Shown here one piece after another: positions 21,220-31,134 of a stretch of 64,000 nt of DNA (position 1 is its first letter; each line of letters begins with the position of its first letter). The notes beneath the pieces are model-generated. The model saw nothing but the letters and a program-made list of their open reading frames with translations, was not told the DNA's origin and ran no database searches. Origin of the DNA: Mycobacterium sp. 141 (GTDB lineage: Bacteria; Actinomycetota; Actinomycetes; Mycobacteriales; Mycobacteriaceae). A program made the position numbers and the translations under genes. The DNA lies in the NCBI RefSeq assembly GCF_000382405.1, contig NZ_KB908264.1:1-64000 (forward strand), written 5' to 3'.

Positions 21220-22374
21220 CTAGGCCAGCGCCTGTTCCAGGTCGGCCAGCAGGTCGGCGGGGTGTTCGATCCCGACCGACAAACGCACGAGATCGTCAGG
21301 GACCTCCAACTGCGAACCCGCCGTCGAGGCATGGGTCATGGCAGCGGGATACTCGATCAGCGACTCCACCCCGCCGAGCGACTCGGCGAGGATGAAAATC
21401 TCGGTGCGCGAGCACAATTCACGCGCAGCGTGCGGACCGCCCCGCAACCTGACCGACACCATGCCCCCGAACCCGCTCATCTGCCGGGCCGCGACCAGAT
21501 GGTTGGGGTGGGTGTCCAACCCCGGGTACAGCACCGACTCGACGGCGGGGTGTCCAACGAGGAATTCGGCTATGAGAGCGGCGTTTTCGCTGTGCTGGCG
21601 CATCCGCAACACCAGGGTCTTGAGCCCGCGCATGGTCAGGTAGGCGTCGAACGGGCCCGGCACCGCGCCGGCGCCGTTCTGCAGGAACGCGAACGCCGTG
21701 TCGAGTTCCTCGTCGTTGGTCAGCAGGGCGCCACCCACCACGTCGGAGTGCCCGCCGATGTACTTGGTGGTGGAATGCAGCACGATATCCGCGCCGAGCA
21801 ACAGCGGCTGTTGCAATGCCGGTGAGGCAAACGTGTTGTCCACCAACACCTTCACCCCCGACGCGGAAGCGATCTGCACGATCGCCGAGATGTCGGCAAT
21901 GGTCAGCAGCGGGTTGGTCGGCGTCTCCACCCAGATCAGCTTGGTGCGAGGGGTCAACGCCGCACGCACCGCGTCGAGGTCCGACAACGGCGCCGGTGTG
22001 TGGGTGATTCCCCACTGAGAGAACACCTTGTCGATCAACCGGAAGGTGCCACCGTACGCATCGTCGGGGATCACCACGTGGTCGCCCGGACGCAGCACGG
22101 CACGCAAGGCACAGTCGGTGGCTGCCATACCCGAACTGAACGCACGCCCGTAGTCGGCCTCCTCGACCGCGGCCAGCGACGCTTCCAGGGCGGCGCGCGT
22201 CGGGTTGCCGGTGCGGGCGTATTCGAATCCACCGCGCAGGCCACCGACACCATCCTGGGCGAAGGTCGAGCTCGCGTAGATCGGGGCGTTGACGGCTCCC
22301 GTACCCGGATCGGGACGGTAACCGGCGTGGATGGCTTTCGTGGCCAGACCGTGCCACTTGCGCTGTTCACTCAT
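21220..22374 (-). CDS. metB: Cystathionine gamma-synthase
   Basis: A 384-residue fold-I PLP enzyme of the Cys/Met metabolism family. The PLP lysine is Lys204 in STTKYIGGHSDV; other motifs are FEYARTGNPTR and the SGMAA phosphate-binding segment near 81-85. MetB joins O-succinylhomoserine (or O-acetylhomoserine) and cysteine into cystathionine; related family members act as gamma-lyases. Together with cbs at 23942-25336 it supports two-way transsulfuration. Syntenic with Rv1079. Confidence 0.93.
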   Translation of the reverse strand: MSEQRKWHGLATKAIHAGYRPDPGTGAVNAPIYASSTFAQDGVGGLRGGFEYARTGNPTRAALEASLAAVEEADYGRAFSSGMAATDCALRAVLRPGDHVVIPDDAYGGTFRLIDKVFSQWGITHTPAPLSDLDAVRAALTPRTKLIWVETPTNPLLTIADISAIVQIASASGVKVLVDNTFASPALQQPLLLGADIVLHSTTKYIGGHSDVVGGALLTNDEELDTAFAFLQNGAGAVPGPFDAYLTMRGLKTLVLRMRQHSENAALIAEFLVGHPAVESVLYPGLDTHPNHLVAARQMSGFGGMVSVRLRGGPHAARELCSRTEIFILAESLGGVESLIEYPAAMTHASTAGSQLEVPDDLVRLSVGIEHPADLLADLEQALA

Positions 22375-22386
22375 AACCCGTCGAGC

Positions 22387-22712
22387 CTATCCGGGCCAGC
22401 ACGGGTACGGCCCGGCGCCCAGTGGATTCACCGGTACGCGCACCGCCGACATGATCTTGTCGGCGAAGGTCTGCCGCACCAGACACATGCCGAAACCGAT
22501 TGGCTGGCCGGTTCTTTTGGCACGCCCTGTCACCACCGCTGCTGGCGCACCGCGCCACGTGCCCACCCGTGAGGAACGCCACCCGATCGAACCACGGCAT
22601 GCAGGAGGCCGGGTTGGGCGCGGCCATGGCCAGATGATGCCGTCCGAACACTGCGCCCACGGTGCTGACCTCTCGGCCAAGCGCACCGTGGGCGCAATGT
22701 CGTTGACGGGTA
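22387..22712. other. Gap without a confident gene, possible remnant
   Basis: About 325 bp lie between metB and pra. On the minus strand two overlapping frames contain protein-like stretches (GQPIGFGMCLVRQTFADKIM in one, PNPASCMPWFDRVAFLTGG in another). Neither has a convincing start or family, so a frameshifted relic is possible. No hairpin or promoter stands out. Confidence 0.3.
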
Positions 22713-23705
22713 CTACGGAGTCAGCGGAGCAACCTGGCCGCCGCTGAGCCGACGGAAGGCGTAGACCGTGATCAGCATCGCCACTGGGGAGGCGACCAAC
22801 AGGCCGACCAGACACACCAGGGCGCCGACGATCATCACAAGGATGGTGACCAACCAAGTCAGCGCGACCGGGCCGAAGTTCGCCTTGGCGATATTGAAAC
22901 TCGTCGACAGACCCTCGATACCCGACTGGTTGCGATCGAGCACGGCAACGGTGCCGAACATCAACATGATTGCCGCAATAAGGCCGGGAACGACACAAAG
23001 GAAAATGCCGATGGTGACGATGATCCCGGACACCAGCGACGCGATGATGACGTTGCCCACGTTGCGCGGCTTGAAGAACGACCCGATGGTGACGGGCTGC
23101 CCGTTGGCGATGTCAAGAATGCCGCTCAAGTACGCCGACTGAATCGCGCCCGCGACTACGAGCATGACCAGGCCGCCGATCACAGAGACGGCGATGCCGC
23201 CCGCGCCCATAGAAAAGCTGGTCGAGTAGCTGTACTCGTCGTACGAGCTGCTGTCGACAGTGGTGAACATGCCGGAGATGAACTGGATGAGGAACTCCAG
23301 CACCACATAGACCACGCCGAATGCGAGCGTCGGCACGATCAGTTCAGCCGGGTGCTTGGTGAACTTGTTCCACGCCCACGAGAACGCATCCCCCACGCTG
23401 TACGCCGCGCCGGGCGCGAAGCCCGGGCCACCGGGAGGCGGATAGCCGGGTGCGCCCGGAGGGGGCGGAGGCGGATAACCGCCGGGGCCACCGGGAGGCG
23501 GTGGCGGCGGGTAACCACCCTGCGGCGGAGGTGGGTAACCACCCTGCGGGGGTGGCGGATAACCGCCGGGGCCACCGGGAGGCGGTGGCGGGTAGCCACC
23601 ACCACCGTGCGGCGGCTGGTACCCGCCGCCACCCGGCGGCGGAGGCGGCGGAAATCCTCCAGGGGGTGGCGGAGGGTAGTTTCCGGGTGGCGGTTGATTG
23701 CTCAC
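22713..23705 (-). CDS. pra: Proline-rich antigen homologue Pra
   Basis: A 330-residue protein. Residues 1-105 are low-complexity Pro/Gly/Tyr repeats (GGYPPPPQ type), followed by a membrane domain with about four to five helices and the family's conserved SVGDAFSWAWNKFTKHP. It matches the 36-kDa proline-rich antigen of M. leprae and Rv1078. Function is unknown; a cell-envelope role is assumed. The repeat tract encodes several near-identical GGYPPPP units and is prone to length variation. It lies downstream of cbs on the same strand. Confidence 0.92.
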   Translation of the reverse strand: MSNQPPPGNYPPPPPGGFPPPPPPGGGGYQPPHGGGGYPPPPPGGPGGYPPPPQGGYPPPPQGGYPPPPPPGGPGGYPPPPPPGAPGYPPPGGPGFAPGAAYSVGDAFSWAWNKFTKHPAELIVPTLAFGVVYVVLEFLIQFISGMFTTVDSSSYDEYSYSTSFSMGAGGIAVSVIGGLVMLVVAGAIQSAYLSGILDIANGQPVTIGSFFKPRNVGNVIIASLVSGIIVTIGIFLCVVPGLIAAIMLMFGTVAVLDRNQSGIEGLSTSFNIAKANFGPVALTWLVTILVMIVGALVCLVGLLVASPVAMLITVYAFRRLSGGQVAPLTP

Positions 23706-23941
23706 GTTGATGGCTCCTATCTCGGGTAGCGACCGTCACCCGGTCACCACTCACCTAGATGTACAGGGGGCGGAACGGCTCACAGGGGAGGTTACGCACC
23801 AGGGGGCACATTCACACGCCCCCCGCGGCAAAGGCCGTGTCGACAGATCGGTCGCGGACCCCCTCCGCAGTCGAGTTTGCTGGACAGCGCTGGCTGACAT
23901 TACCGGAGAAGTCGCTCATTGCAAGACTTCTCACCCGATAC

Positions 23942-25336
23942 TCAACGCCGGGCGTTTCCCTCCGACAGAAATCCGAGCAGATCGTGCCGCGTCAGCACGC
24001 CGACCGGCTTGCCGTCTTCGACGACCATCACTGCGTCGCACTCACGCAGCGACTTCGCCGCGGTACTCACCAACTCCCCCGCGCCGATCAACGGTAGCGC
24101 CGGACCCATGTGCTCGGAAACCGCGTCGGCAAGCTTCGCCCGGCCCTCGAACACCGCCGAAAGCAATTCTCGCTCCGACACGCTGCCGGCCACCTCGCCG
24201 GCCATCACCGGAGGCTCGGCACCCACGACGGGCATCTGCGACACCCCGTACTCGCGCAGGATTCCGATGGCGTCACGCAACGTCTCCGACGGATGGGTGT
24301 GGACCAGGTCGGGCAGCGCACCGGACTTGCCGCGCAACACATCCCCGACGGTCGCCTGCTCGATCGAGCCGTCCAACCGGCTGCGCAGGAAACCGTACGA
24401 CGACATCCACGCGTCGTTGAAAATCTTTGAGAGATAACCACGTCCGCCGTCCGGCAGCAGCACCACCACCAGCGAGTCGGGCCCCGCCTTGCGAGCCACC
24501 TCGTTGGCGGCAACGACCGCCATCCCGCATGATCCACCCACCAGCAGCGCCTCCTCGCGCGCGAGCCGCCGGGTCATCTCGAACGAATCCGCGTCAGAGA
24601 CCGCTATGACCTCGTCGGGCACGGTCGGGTCGTAGGCGCTCGGCCAGAAGTCTTCACCGACCCCCTCGACCAAATACGGCCGGCCGGTCCCACCCGAGTA
24701 CACCGAGCCCTCGGGATCGGCGCCGATGATCCGCACCTTTCCGCCAGACACCTCCTTGAGGTAGCGACCGGTGCCGGTGATGGTGCCTCCGGTGCCCACA
24801 CCGGCTACGAAATGGGTGATCTTGCCGTCGGTGTCGGCCCAGATCTCCGGGCCTGTGGTCGCATAATGACTGGCCGGCCCCATCGGGTTGGAGTACTGAT
24901 CGGGCTTCCAGGCCCCGTCGATCTCGGTGACCAGCCGGTCGGAGACGCTGTAGTAACTGTCCGGGTGATCCGGCGCTACCGCCGTCGGGCACACGACGAC
25001 GTCAGCGCCGTACGCGCGCAACACATTCTGCTTGTCCTCGCTGACCTTGTCGGGGCAGACGAAGATGCACTTGTAGCCGCGGCGCTGGGCCACCAGAGCC
25101 AGTCCCACCCCGGTGTTGCCTGAGGTCGGCTCGACAATGGTGCCGCCCGGCTTGAGTTCACCGCTGGCCTCAGCGGCGTCGATCATCTTGACGGCGATGC
25201 GGTCCTTGGCACTGCCGCCGGGGTTGAGGTATTCGATCTTGGCGGCAACCAAGCCCGCACCTTCTGGGACAACCGAGTTCAGCTGTACCAGAGGGGTATT
25301 GCCGATGAGCTCACTGACGTGCTTGGCGATGCGCAT
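23942..25336 (-). CDS. cbs: Cystathionine beta-synthase
   Basis: A 464-residue protein with an N-terminal fold-II PLP domain (PLP lysine Lys44 in NPGGSAKDRIAV, phosphate loop GTGGTITG, SGNTGVGLA) and two C-terminal CBS regulatory domains (about 335-460). It condenses serine and homocysteine to cystathionine. The ATG at 25336 (MRIAKHVSELIGNTPL) matches the M. tuberculosis Rv1077 start; a GTG two codons upstream is possible. CBS domains in mycobacterial Cbs are thought to sense S-adenosylmethionine. Confidence 0.96.
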   Translation of the reverse strand: MRIAKHVSELIGNTPLVQLNSVVPEGAGLVAAKIEYLNPGGSAKDRIAVKMIDAAEASGELKPGGTIVEPTSGNTGVGLALVAQRRGYKCIFVCPDKVSEDKQNVLRAYGADVVVCPTAVAPDHPDSYYSVSDRLVTEIDGAWKPDQYSNPMGPASHYATTGPEIWADTDGKITHFVAGVGTGGTITGTGRYLKEVSGGKVRIIGADPEGSVYSGGTGRPYLVEGVGEDFWPSAYDPTVPDEVIAVSDADSFEMTRRLAREEALLVGGSCGMAVVAANEVARKAGPDSLVVVLLPDGGRGYLSKIFNDAWMSSYGFLRSRLDGSIEQATVGDVLRGKSGALPDLVHTHPSETLRDAIGILREYGVSQMPVVGAEPPVMAGEVAGSVSERELLSAVFEGRAKLADAVSEHMGPALPLIGAGELVSTAAKSLRECDAVMVVEDGKPVGVLTRHDLLGFLSEGNARR

Positions 25337-25365
25337 AGTCACATCGTCTCAGGCCCGCGCGCGGG

Positions 25366-26403
25366 TTACCAGGTCGCCTCGCGAATGTACTCGCCAATCT
25401 GGCGCAGCGACCGGGCCGCTTCGGATACCAGAGGCGCCGCAAGCTGGAAGACATGCATCTGACCGGGCCAAATGTGCACCTCTACCGGAACGCCGGCAGC
25501 GGCGAGCATGTGGGCAGCTTTCCGCGCATCGCTGATCAAAACCTCGGAACCGGACACGTGGATAAGCGTGCGCGGGAGACCGGGCTCGATGTGGTCGAGC
25601 GGTTCGTAGACTTCCTCGCCCTTGCGGTCGGCCGCGCGGTCGACGAGCTTGACGAGGGCGTCGAACGCCTTGGGCACGAACATGGCATCCCGGTGGATGT
25701 TCGGATGATTGGCCCGCGCCGTGTTGTCGATCTCGAACAAGGGCGACATGGTGACCAGCGCCGCCGGTTCCTCTCCCTCGGCCAGGAGCCGTTCGGCCAG
25801 AGCCAGCCCCAGATAACCGCCCGCCGAGTCACCGACCAGCACGATCTGCTCGGGCTCGTATCCGGTGAGCCGCAGCCATTGGTAGGCGTCGTAACAGTCG
25901 TCGATCGCGGTGCCCACCGAATGCTTGGGGACCATGCGGTAATCCACCGCCAGTACCGGACTGTCCGCGTACTGCGACAGCGACGTCACAATGCCGGAAT
26001 GTGTGTTCGCACCACACGTCAGGAACGCGCCACCGTGCAGGTACAGGACGACGCTTCGCTTGCCGTCGGCGGGCAGCACACCCTTGGCGCGCACAAGGTG
26101 CGCGGTGCAGTTGGGCAGGCCGACCGTCGCCTTGATGGTGCCGGGGGCGGGCCGCATGAGCCGCGCGGCGAAGTTGACAACACCGAACGGCCACGGCAAA
26201 TGCGGAGCATAGCTACCAATTGCTACAACGGGTCGGATAGTCAGCATTGCCGCCAGCGAAGTCAGTCGGCCGGCGAGACTCGGACCGTCTTCGACCACCT
26301 CGACGGGCGCCAGGTCACTGACGGGGTACTTGCGCGCGCGGTGCACTCTAGCTGGGCTTATACCAGCACGACGGGACCTCGCGACCTTACTCGGTGCAGT
26401 CAT
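25366..26403 (-). CDS. lipU: Alpha/beta-hydrolase esterase LipU-like
   Basis: A 345-residue hormone-sensitive-lipase family esterase. The oxyanion-hole motif is YLHGGAF, the nucleophile elbow GDSAGG, and the catalytic His lies in GQMHVFQL near the C-terminus. Rv1076 (LipU) has the same position and length. The substrate is probably short-chain acyl esters. The ATG at 26403 (MTAPSKVARSRR) is taken. It ends 29 bp before the cbs start, so it is likely co-transcribed with cbs and pra. Confidence 0.88.
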   Translation of the reverse strand: MTAPSKVARSRRAGISPARVHRARKYPVSDLAPVEVVEDGPSLAGRLTSLAAMLTIRPVVAIGSYAPHLPWPFGVVNFAARLMRPAPGTIKATVGLPNCTAHLVRAKGVLPADGKRSVVLYLHGGAFLTCGANTHSGIVTSLSQYADSPVLAVDYRMVPKHSVGTAIDDCYDAYQWLRLTGYEPEQIVLVGDSAGGYLGLALAERLLAEGEEPAALVTMSPLFEIDNTARANHPNIHRDAMFVPKAFDALVKLVDRAADRKGEEVYEPLDHIEPGLPRTLIHVSGSEVLISDARKAAHMLAAAGVPVEVHIWPGQMHVFQLAAPLVSEAARSLRQIGEYIREATW

Positions 26404-26597
26404 CGCCACCACTTCCTACGTCTTTGTAGTGCTAGGTGTGCTACGTCACTCAGACAACCCGGGTAACTTAGCTTGCCATCCTCAGTCAGTTCAACAATCA
26501 AATAATCTGAATTGATACCGGACTTGATACCGCAACGTAATCGGTGGTCTCCGCTCGCCGCACGCAAAAGCTGGTGTGTCGCACCTAAACTTGCGGT

Positions 26598-27626
26598 GTG
26601 GGCTCAAGCAGTAGTGCTCCTCGCAGCCGCAGTGCCGGTAGTGCTCCTCGCGTCCGCAGTGCCGGTAGTGCTCCTCGCGTCCGCACCCCGAGTCGAATGA
26701 CGTTCGCCATGGCGGCCGCGGCGACCCTGGTGTCCACCGGCTCTGCGTATATCGGAGCGCGCAATCTGCTGTCGGGGCAGGCCGATCAGGCCCGTCGGGT
26801 CATCCCGAAGGCGTGGGACATCCCGCCCCGCGCCGACGGCGTCTACGCGCCCGGCGGTGGCCCGGTGCAGCGTTGGGAGCGCGGAATTCCGTTCGACATA
26901 CATCTGATGGTGTTCGGCGACTCGACCGCCACGGGCTACGGCTGCCATGTGGCCGACGAGGTGCCCGGTGTGGTGATCGCCCGCGGCATCGCCGAGCAGT
27001 TCGGTAAGCGGGTCCGGTTGAGCACCAAGGCAATTGTCGGTGCGACCTCGAAAGGGCTGTCGGGGCAGATCGACGCGATGTTCGTGGCCGGCCCACCGCC
27101 GGATGCGGCCGTCATCATGATCGGTGCCAACGACATCACCAAACCGAACGGCATCGGCCCCTCGGCGCGGCGGCTGGGCGTGGCAGTACGCCGGTTACGG
27201 TCCGCGAGTGCGGTCGTGGTCGTGGGCACCTGCCCGGACTTCGGTGTCATCAAGGCGATTCCCCAACCATTGCGCTGGCTCGCACACGGCCGGGGGTTGC
27301 GGCTGGCCCGCGCCCAGGCCGGTGCCGTGCGGGCCGCGGGCGGTGTGCCGGTGCCGTTCTCCGATCTGCTGGCACCCGACTTCTACAAGACCCCCGAACT
27401 GTTGTTCTCGCAGGACATGTTCCACCCATCGGCGGCCGGTTACGCTCTGGCGGCCAGCCAGTTGCTACCGGCGCTGTGTAATGCCTTGGGCAACTGGGAC
27501 GGTGACGCAGCTCTGGAGACCGGTTCGGCGGACGACGCGTCGTTGCTGTCGCGGCTCGGCGGCGTGAGCAGGCTCTGGCGGCGGCCGACCGGAGTACCCG
27601 CACCCATCGTGGTACCCGCGGGCTAG
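26598..27626 (+). CDS. SGNH/GDSL hydrolase (Rv1075c-like)
   Basis: A 342-residue protein with the GDSL-type block I motif MVFGDSTATGYG (nucleophile Ser), block III GANDIT, and DMFHPSAAGYALAA supplying catalytic Asp/His. Rv1075c is a GDSL esterase and is syntenic. The first 34 residues are repeats (SAGSAPRVR) encoded by the 27-bp tandem units at 26613-26684. A second ATG at 26698 (MTFAMAAAATLVS, a signal-anchor helix) is where homologues would start, so the true start is open. Confidence 0.85.
   Translation: MGSSSSAPRSRSAGSAPRVRSAGSAPRVRTPSRMTFAMAAAATLVSTGSAYIGARNLLSGQADQARRVIPKAWDIPPRADGVYAPGGGPVQRWERGIPFDIHLMVFGDSTATGYGCHVADEVPGVVIARGIAEQFGKRVRLSTKAIVGATSKGLSGQIDAMFVAGPPPDAAVIMIGANDITKPNGIGPSARRLGVAVRRLRSASAVVVVGTCPDFGVIKAIPQPLRWLAHGRGLRLARAQAGAVRAAGGVPVPFSDLLAPDFYKTPELLFSQDMFHPSAAGYALAASQLLPALCNALGNWDGDAALETGSADDASLLSRLGGVSRLWRRPTGVPAPIVVPAG
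26613..26684 (-). repeat. Tandem 27-bp repeats at a gene 5' end, inverse copy
   Basis: Two and two-thirds units start at 26613, 26640 and 26667. Read on the minus strand the second and third contain GCGGACGCGAGGAGCAC, the same core as the repeats at 14802-14882. The remaining 10 bp of each unit differ between the two loci. The first unit is diverged by two bases in the core. Confidence 0.88.
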
Positions 27627-27659
27627 GTTCATTTCTAGAACACGATCTAGGAGCTTGCC

Positions 27660-28877
27660 ATGCCCGAAGCCGTCATCGTCGCCACCGCCCGCTCGCCGAT
27701 CGGCCGTGCCGGAAAGGGATCGCTCGTCGAGATGCGGCCGGACGACCTGGCCGCTCAGATGGTGAAGGCTGTGCTGGACAAAGTGCCGGCCCTGAACCCC
27801 CGCGACATCGATGACCTCGTCATGGGTTGCGGCCAGCCTGGTGGCGAGGCCGGGTTCAACATCGGTCGCACCGTCGCGGTCCAGCTGGGCTACGACTTTC
27901 TGCCCGGCACCACGGTCAACCGCTACTGCTCGTCGTCGCTGCAAACCACCCGCATGGCATTCCACGCGATCAAGGCCGGTGAGGGCCACGCATTCATCTC
28001 GGCCGGCGTCGAGACCGTGTCGCGGTTCGCCAAGGGCAACGCCGACGGTTGGCCCGACACCAAGAACCCGCTCTATGCCGACGCAATGGCCCGCACCGAC
28101 AAGGCCGCCGCGGGCGCCGAGGAATGGCACGACCCGCGGGAAGACGGCAACATCCCCGATGTATACATCGCCATGGGCCAGACCGCCGAGAACGTCGCGC
28201 TACACACCGGTATCAGCCGCGAAGAACAGGATCACTGGGGCGTGCGGTCGCAGAACCGGGCCGAAGAGGCGATCAAGACCGGATTCTTCGAGCGCGAGAT
28301 CGTGCCGGTGGCCCTGCCCGACGGCACCGTGGTGTCCACCGATGACGGCCCTCGGCCCGGCACGACCTACGAGAAGATCAGCCAGCTCAAGCCGGTCTTC
28401 CGGCCCAACGGCACCATCACTGCCGGCAACGCCTGCCCGTTGAACGACGGCGCCGCGGCACTCGTGGTGATGAGCGATGTGCGCGCTCGCGAACTCGGGC
28501 TCACGCCGCTGGCCCGCATCGTGTCGACCGGTGTATCCGGCCTGTCGCCGGAGATCATGGGTCTCGGCCCGATCGAGGCCGTCAAGAAGGCTCTTGCCAA
28601 CGCAGGCATGAGTATTGGCGACATAGACCTCTACGAGATCAACGAGGCGTTCGCGGTGCAGGTACTTGGTTCGGCCCGGGCCCTGGGCATCGATGAGGAC
28701 AAGCTCAATGTCTCAGGCGGCGCAATTGCTTTGGGCCATCCGTTCGGCATGACCGGCGCCCGGATCACCGCAACCCTGCTGAACAATCTGCAGACCTACG
28801 ACAAGACGCTCGGCATCGAGACCATGTGCGTCGGTGGCGGCCAGGGCATGGCGATGGTCGTGGAGCGGCTCTCCTAG
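27660..28877 (+). CDS. fadA3: Acetyl-CoA acyltransferase (thiolase) FadA3-like
   Basis: A 405-residue thiolase. The nucleophilic Cys90 is in [22 protein letters not shown] has the catalytic His, and CVGGGQGMA has the second Cys. It carries out thiolytic cleavage of 3-ketoacyl-CoA in beta-oxidation or the reverse condensation. Syntenic with Rv1074c. The start is 33 bp after the SGNH hydrolase stop; AGGAG precedes the ATG. Confidence 0.94.
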   Translation: MPEAVIVATARSPIGRAGKGSLVEMRPDDLAAQMVKAVLDKVPALNPRDIDDLVMGCGQPGGEAGFNIGRTVAVQLGYDFLPGTTVNRYCSSSLQTTRMAFHAIKAGEGHAFISAGVETVSRFAKGNADGWPDTKNPLYADAMARTDKAAAGAEEWHDPREDGNIPDVYIAMGQTAENVALHTGISREEQDHWGVRSQNRAEEAIKTGFFEREIVPVALPDGTVVSTDDGPRPGTTYEKISQLKPVFRPNGTITAGNACPLNDGAAALVVMSDVRARELGLTPLARIVSTGVSGLSPEIMGLGPIEAVKKALANAGMSIGDIDLYEINEAFAVQVLGSARALGIDEDKLNVSGGAIALGHPFGMTGARITATLLNNLQTYDKTLGIETMCVGGGQGMAMVVERLS

Positions 28878-28986
28878 TTCCTTCGGCGTTGACTCTGCCC
28901 ACAGGGCGCAAAAATACGAGAAGCTAACGGCCCCAACCGCAGAGTGAAGACCCCCAAACAGGCCCCACACATTCTCGACGCGAAAG

Positions 28987-29021
28987 GAGAAGGGCGCCCG
29001 CAGGTCGCGGACGCCCTTCTC
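28987..29021. terminator. Bidirectional hairpin terminator
   Basis: Perfect 10-bp arms GAGAAGGGCG and CGCCCTTCTC with a 15-nt loop. Flanking A-rich and T-rich bases are present on both sides (CGAAAG and CGAAAAG). It lies between the convergent thiolase and Bax-inhibitor genes. Confidence 0.75.
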
Positions 29022-29032
29022 GCGAAAAGAAA

Positions 29033-29866
29033 CTAGTCGTTGTTGAAGTAACTCAACAGCCGCAGGATCTCGATGTACAGCCAGACCAGCGTGACGGTCA
29101 GGCCCAAGGCGATGCCCCACGCGGCCTTCTCCGGCGCACCGGCACGGATCATCTGGTCGGCAGCGTCGAAGTCGATCAGGAAGCTGAACGACGCCAACGC
29201 AATACACAGCAGCGAGAAGCCGATCGCCAGCCCACCGCCATTGGTGAGCGGGGCGTTGCCGGTGAAGATCGCGAACAGGATGTTGACGATGCCCAGGGCG
29301 ACGACGCCGAAGATGCCGGCGACGATCATGCGGGTGAACTTGGGCGTGACGCGGATAGCGCCGGTCTTGTAGACGACGAGCATGCCGAAGAACACGCCGA
29401 AGGTCGCGACCACGGCCTGGAAGATCATGGCGGGGCCACCGGTCGACACCAGGTTGGCGAACAGGAACGACGCCGTGCCGACGAACAGGCCTTCAAACGC
29501 CGCGTACGACAGCACGATCGCCGGGTTGTCCTGCTTACGACCGAAGGTGGCGATCAACACCAGCGCCAGGCCGCCGAAGCTGCCGATGAAGAACGCAGGC
29601 ATCAGCAGGGCCGGATTGGCTGCCACGAAGAAGTAGGCGACGACCGCGACCGCCGACACGATGGCCAGCGAGATGCCGGTCTTGGTGACAACGTCATCGA
29701 TGGTCAGTGGACGCGATACACCGGTCTGCCGCTGGTCGGGGTACTCGGTATAAGGCTGTGCATGTACCTGCTGAGCGCCGTAGCCGGCGGCTCCGGTACC
29801 GAATTGTGCGTATCCGCCCTGCGTTTTGGGCAGAGACCGGAATACCGGGTTGCTGGTCTCGCGCAC
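29033..29866 (-). CDS. Bax inhibitor-1/YccA family membrane protein
   Basis: A 277-residue protein with a soluble N-terminus (MRETSNPVFRSLPK, then a Gly/Gln/Tyr-rich stretch) and seven membrane helices. It belongs to the actinobacterial Bax-inhibitor-1-like group and appears syntenic with Rv1072. The GTG at 29866 follows GAGAGGA and gives the conserved N-terminal RETSNPVFRSLPK; the longer frame to 29992 lacks support. Function unknown; relatives act in ion homeostasis. Confidence 0.87.
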   Translation of the reverse strand: MRETSNPVFRSLPKTQGGYAQFGTGAAGYGAQQVHAQPYTEYPDQRQTGVSRPLTIDDVVTKTGISLAIVSAVAVVAYFFVAANPALLMPAFFIGSFGGLALVLIATFGRKQDNPAIVLSYAAFEGLFVGTASFLFANLVSTGGPAMIFQAVVATFGVFFGMLVVYKTGAIRVTPKFTRMIVAGIFGVVALGIVNILFAIFTGNAPLTNGGGLAIGFSLLCIALASFSFLIDFDAADQMIRAGAPEKAAWGIALGLTVTLVWLYIEILRLLSYFNND

Positions 29867-30040
29867 CGTCGGGTCCTCTCCTATGTGCCGTGTTCGGCAG
29901 TGAACTACTTCGGTCAACGAACGGCGATCTGCACAGGTTCCCGCAGAACCGAACACGTTCCCAGGAAACGTACAGACTTGATGTTGAAGCAAACCCTACC
30001 CGGCGTAAGCGACCAACGGGCGTCGAACTAGATTGGCCCC

Positions 30041-31123
30041 GTGACAGAAAACGAGGACATCCTAGTAAATGTCCGTAACGGGGTCGGCATTCTGACCCTG
30101 AACCGGCCGAGGGCGATCAACTCGCTCAATGAGGGGATGGTCGCGGGAATCGCCGCGGCACTCGACGCATGGGAGAACGACGACACGATCCACACCGTGC
30201 TGCTCACCGGAGCCGGCGAGCGCGGGCTGTGCGCAGGCGGCGATGTGGTGGCGCTCTATCACAGCGCCAAGGCGGACGGGGCCGACGCCCGCAAGTTCTG
30301 GTACGACGAGTACCGGCTCAATGCTCGGATCGGCAGTTATCCCAAGCCGTACGTGGCGATCATGGACGGCATTGTGATGGGTGGGGGCGTCGGCGTCGCG
30401 GCCCACGGGAGCGTCCGGGTGGTCACAGACACCACCAAGATGGCGATGCCAGAGGTCGGTATCGGGTTCATCCCCGACGTCGGCGGTACTTATCTGCTGT
30501 CGCGGGCCCCGGGCGCACTCGGCCTGCACGCCGCGCTGACCGGCGCACCGTTCGGCGGGGCCGACGCCATCGCGATGGGCTTCGCCGATCACTATGTGCC
30601 GCATGCCGATCTCGCCGAGTTCACCGAGTCCATCGTCAACGACGGTCTCGACAGTGCCCTGGCCGGCCACGCCGTCGAACCGCCGCCCAGTCCACTACTG
30701 GCGCAACGGGACTGGATCGACACCTGCTATGCCGGGGAAACCGTCGCCGACATCCTCGCCGAGCTGCGCGACCACGACGCGGGCCCGGTCGGCCAGACTG
30801 GCGGCACCGCCGCCGGTCACATTGGCGGCACCGCCGCCGGCCACGCCGCCAATCTCATCGCCACCCGCTCCCCCGTCTCGCTCGCGGTGACATTGGTAGC
30901 CGTGCGCCGGGCCGCGAAGCTGGACACGCTGGAGGAGGTGCTGCAGCAGGAGTACCGGACGTCATGTGCATCGGTACGTTCGCATGATTTCGTCGAGGGC
31001 ATCCGCGCCCAACTGGTCGACAAGGACCGCGACCCACACTGGTTCCCGCCATCGATTGCGGAGGTAACCCAGGCCGACGTCGACGCATACTTCGTTCCGG
31101 CGGATCCCGACCTGACGTTCTGA
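30041..31123 (+). CDS. echA9: Enoyl-CoA hydratase/isomerase family, 3-hydroxyisobutyryl-CoA hydrolase type
   Basis: A 360-residue crotonase-fold enzyme. [14 protein letters not shown] and [15 protein letters not shown] form the oxyanion hole and [19 protein letters not shown] contains the catalytic Glu. The CAGGD and C-terminal [16 protein letters not shown] region point to the 3-hydroxyisobutyryl-CoA hydrolase subgroup of valine catabolism. Syntenic with Rv1071c. It contains two copies of an eight-residue GGTAAGH(I/A) repeat around residues 254-269, probably a recent expansion in a surface loop. GTG start. Confidence 0.9.
   Translation: MTENEDILVNVRNGVGILTLNRPRAINSLNEGMVAGIAAALDAWENDDTIHTVLLTGAGERGLCAGGDVVALYHSAKADGADARKFWYDEYRLNARIGSYPKPYVAIMDGIVMGGGVGVAAHGSVRVVTDTTKMAMPEVGIGFIPDVGGTYLLSRAPGALGLHAALTGAPFGGADAIAMGFADHYVPHADLAEFTESIVNDGLDSALAGHAVEPPPSPLLAQRDWIDTCYAGETVADILAELRDHDAGPVGQTGGTAAGHIGGTAAGHAANLIATRSPVSLAVTLVAVRRAAKLDTLEEVLQQEYRTSCASVRSHDFVEGIRAQLVDKDRDPHWFPPSIAEVTQADVDAYFVPADPDLTF
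30800..30846 (+). repeat. In-frame 24-bp tandem repeat within echA9
   Basis: GGCGGCACCGCCGCCGG occurs at 30800-30816 and 30824-30840 with a 24-bp period, encoding GGTAAGHI then GGTAAGHA. The reading frame is preserved. Confidence 0.85.
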
Positions 31124-31134
31124 GAGGACATCCC

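Noticed and set aside
22367..22660. 97-codon minus-strand frame before metB
   Set aside because: It overlaps the metB start and has no family. It may be part of a relic but is not called as a gene.
23339..23710. Arg- and Pro-rich frames opposite the pra repeat tract
   Set aside because: They are shadows of the Pro/Gly/Tyr repeats of pra in other frames.
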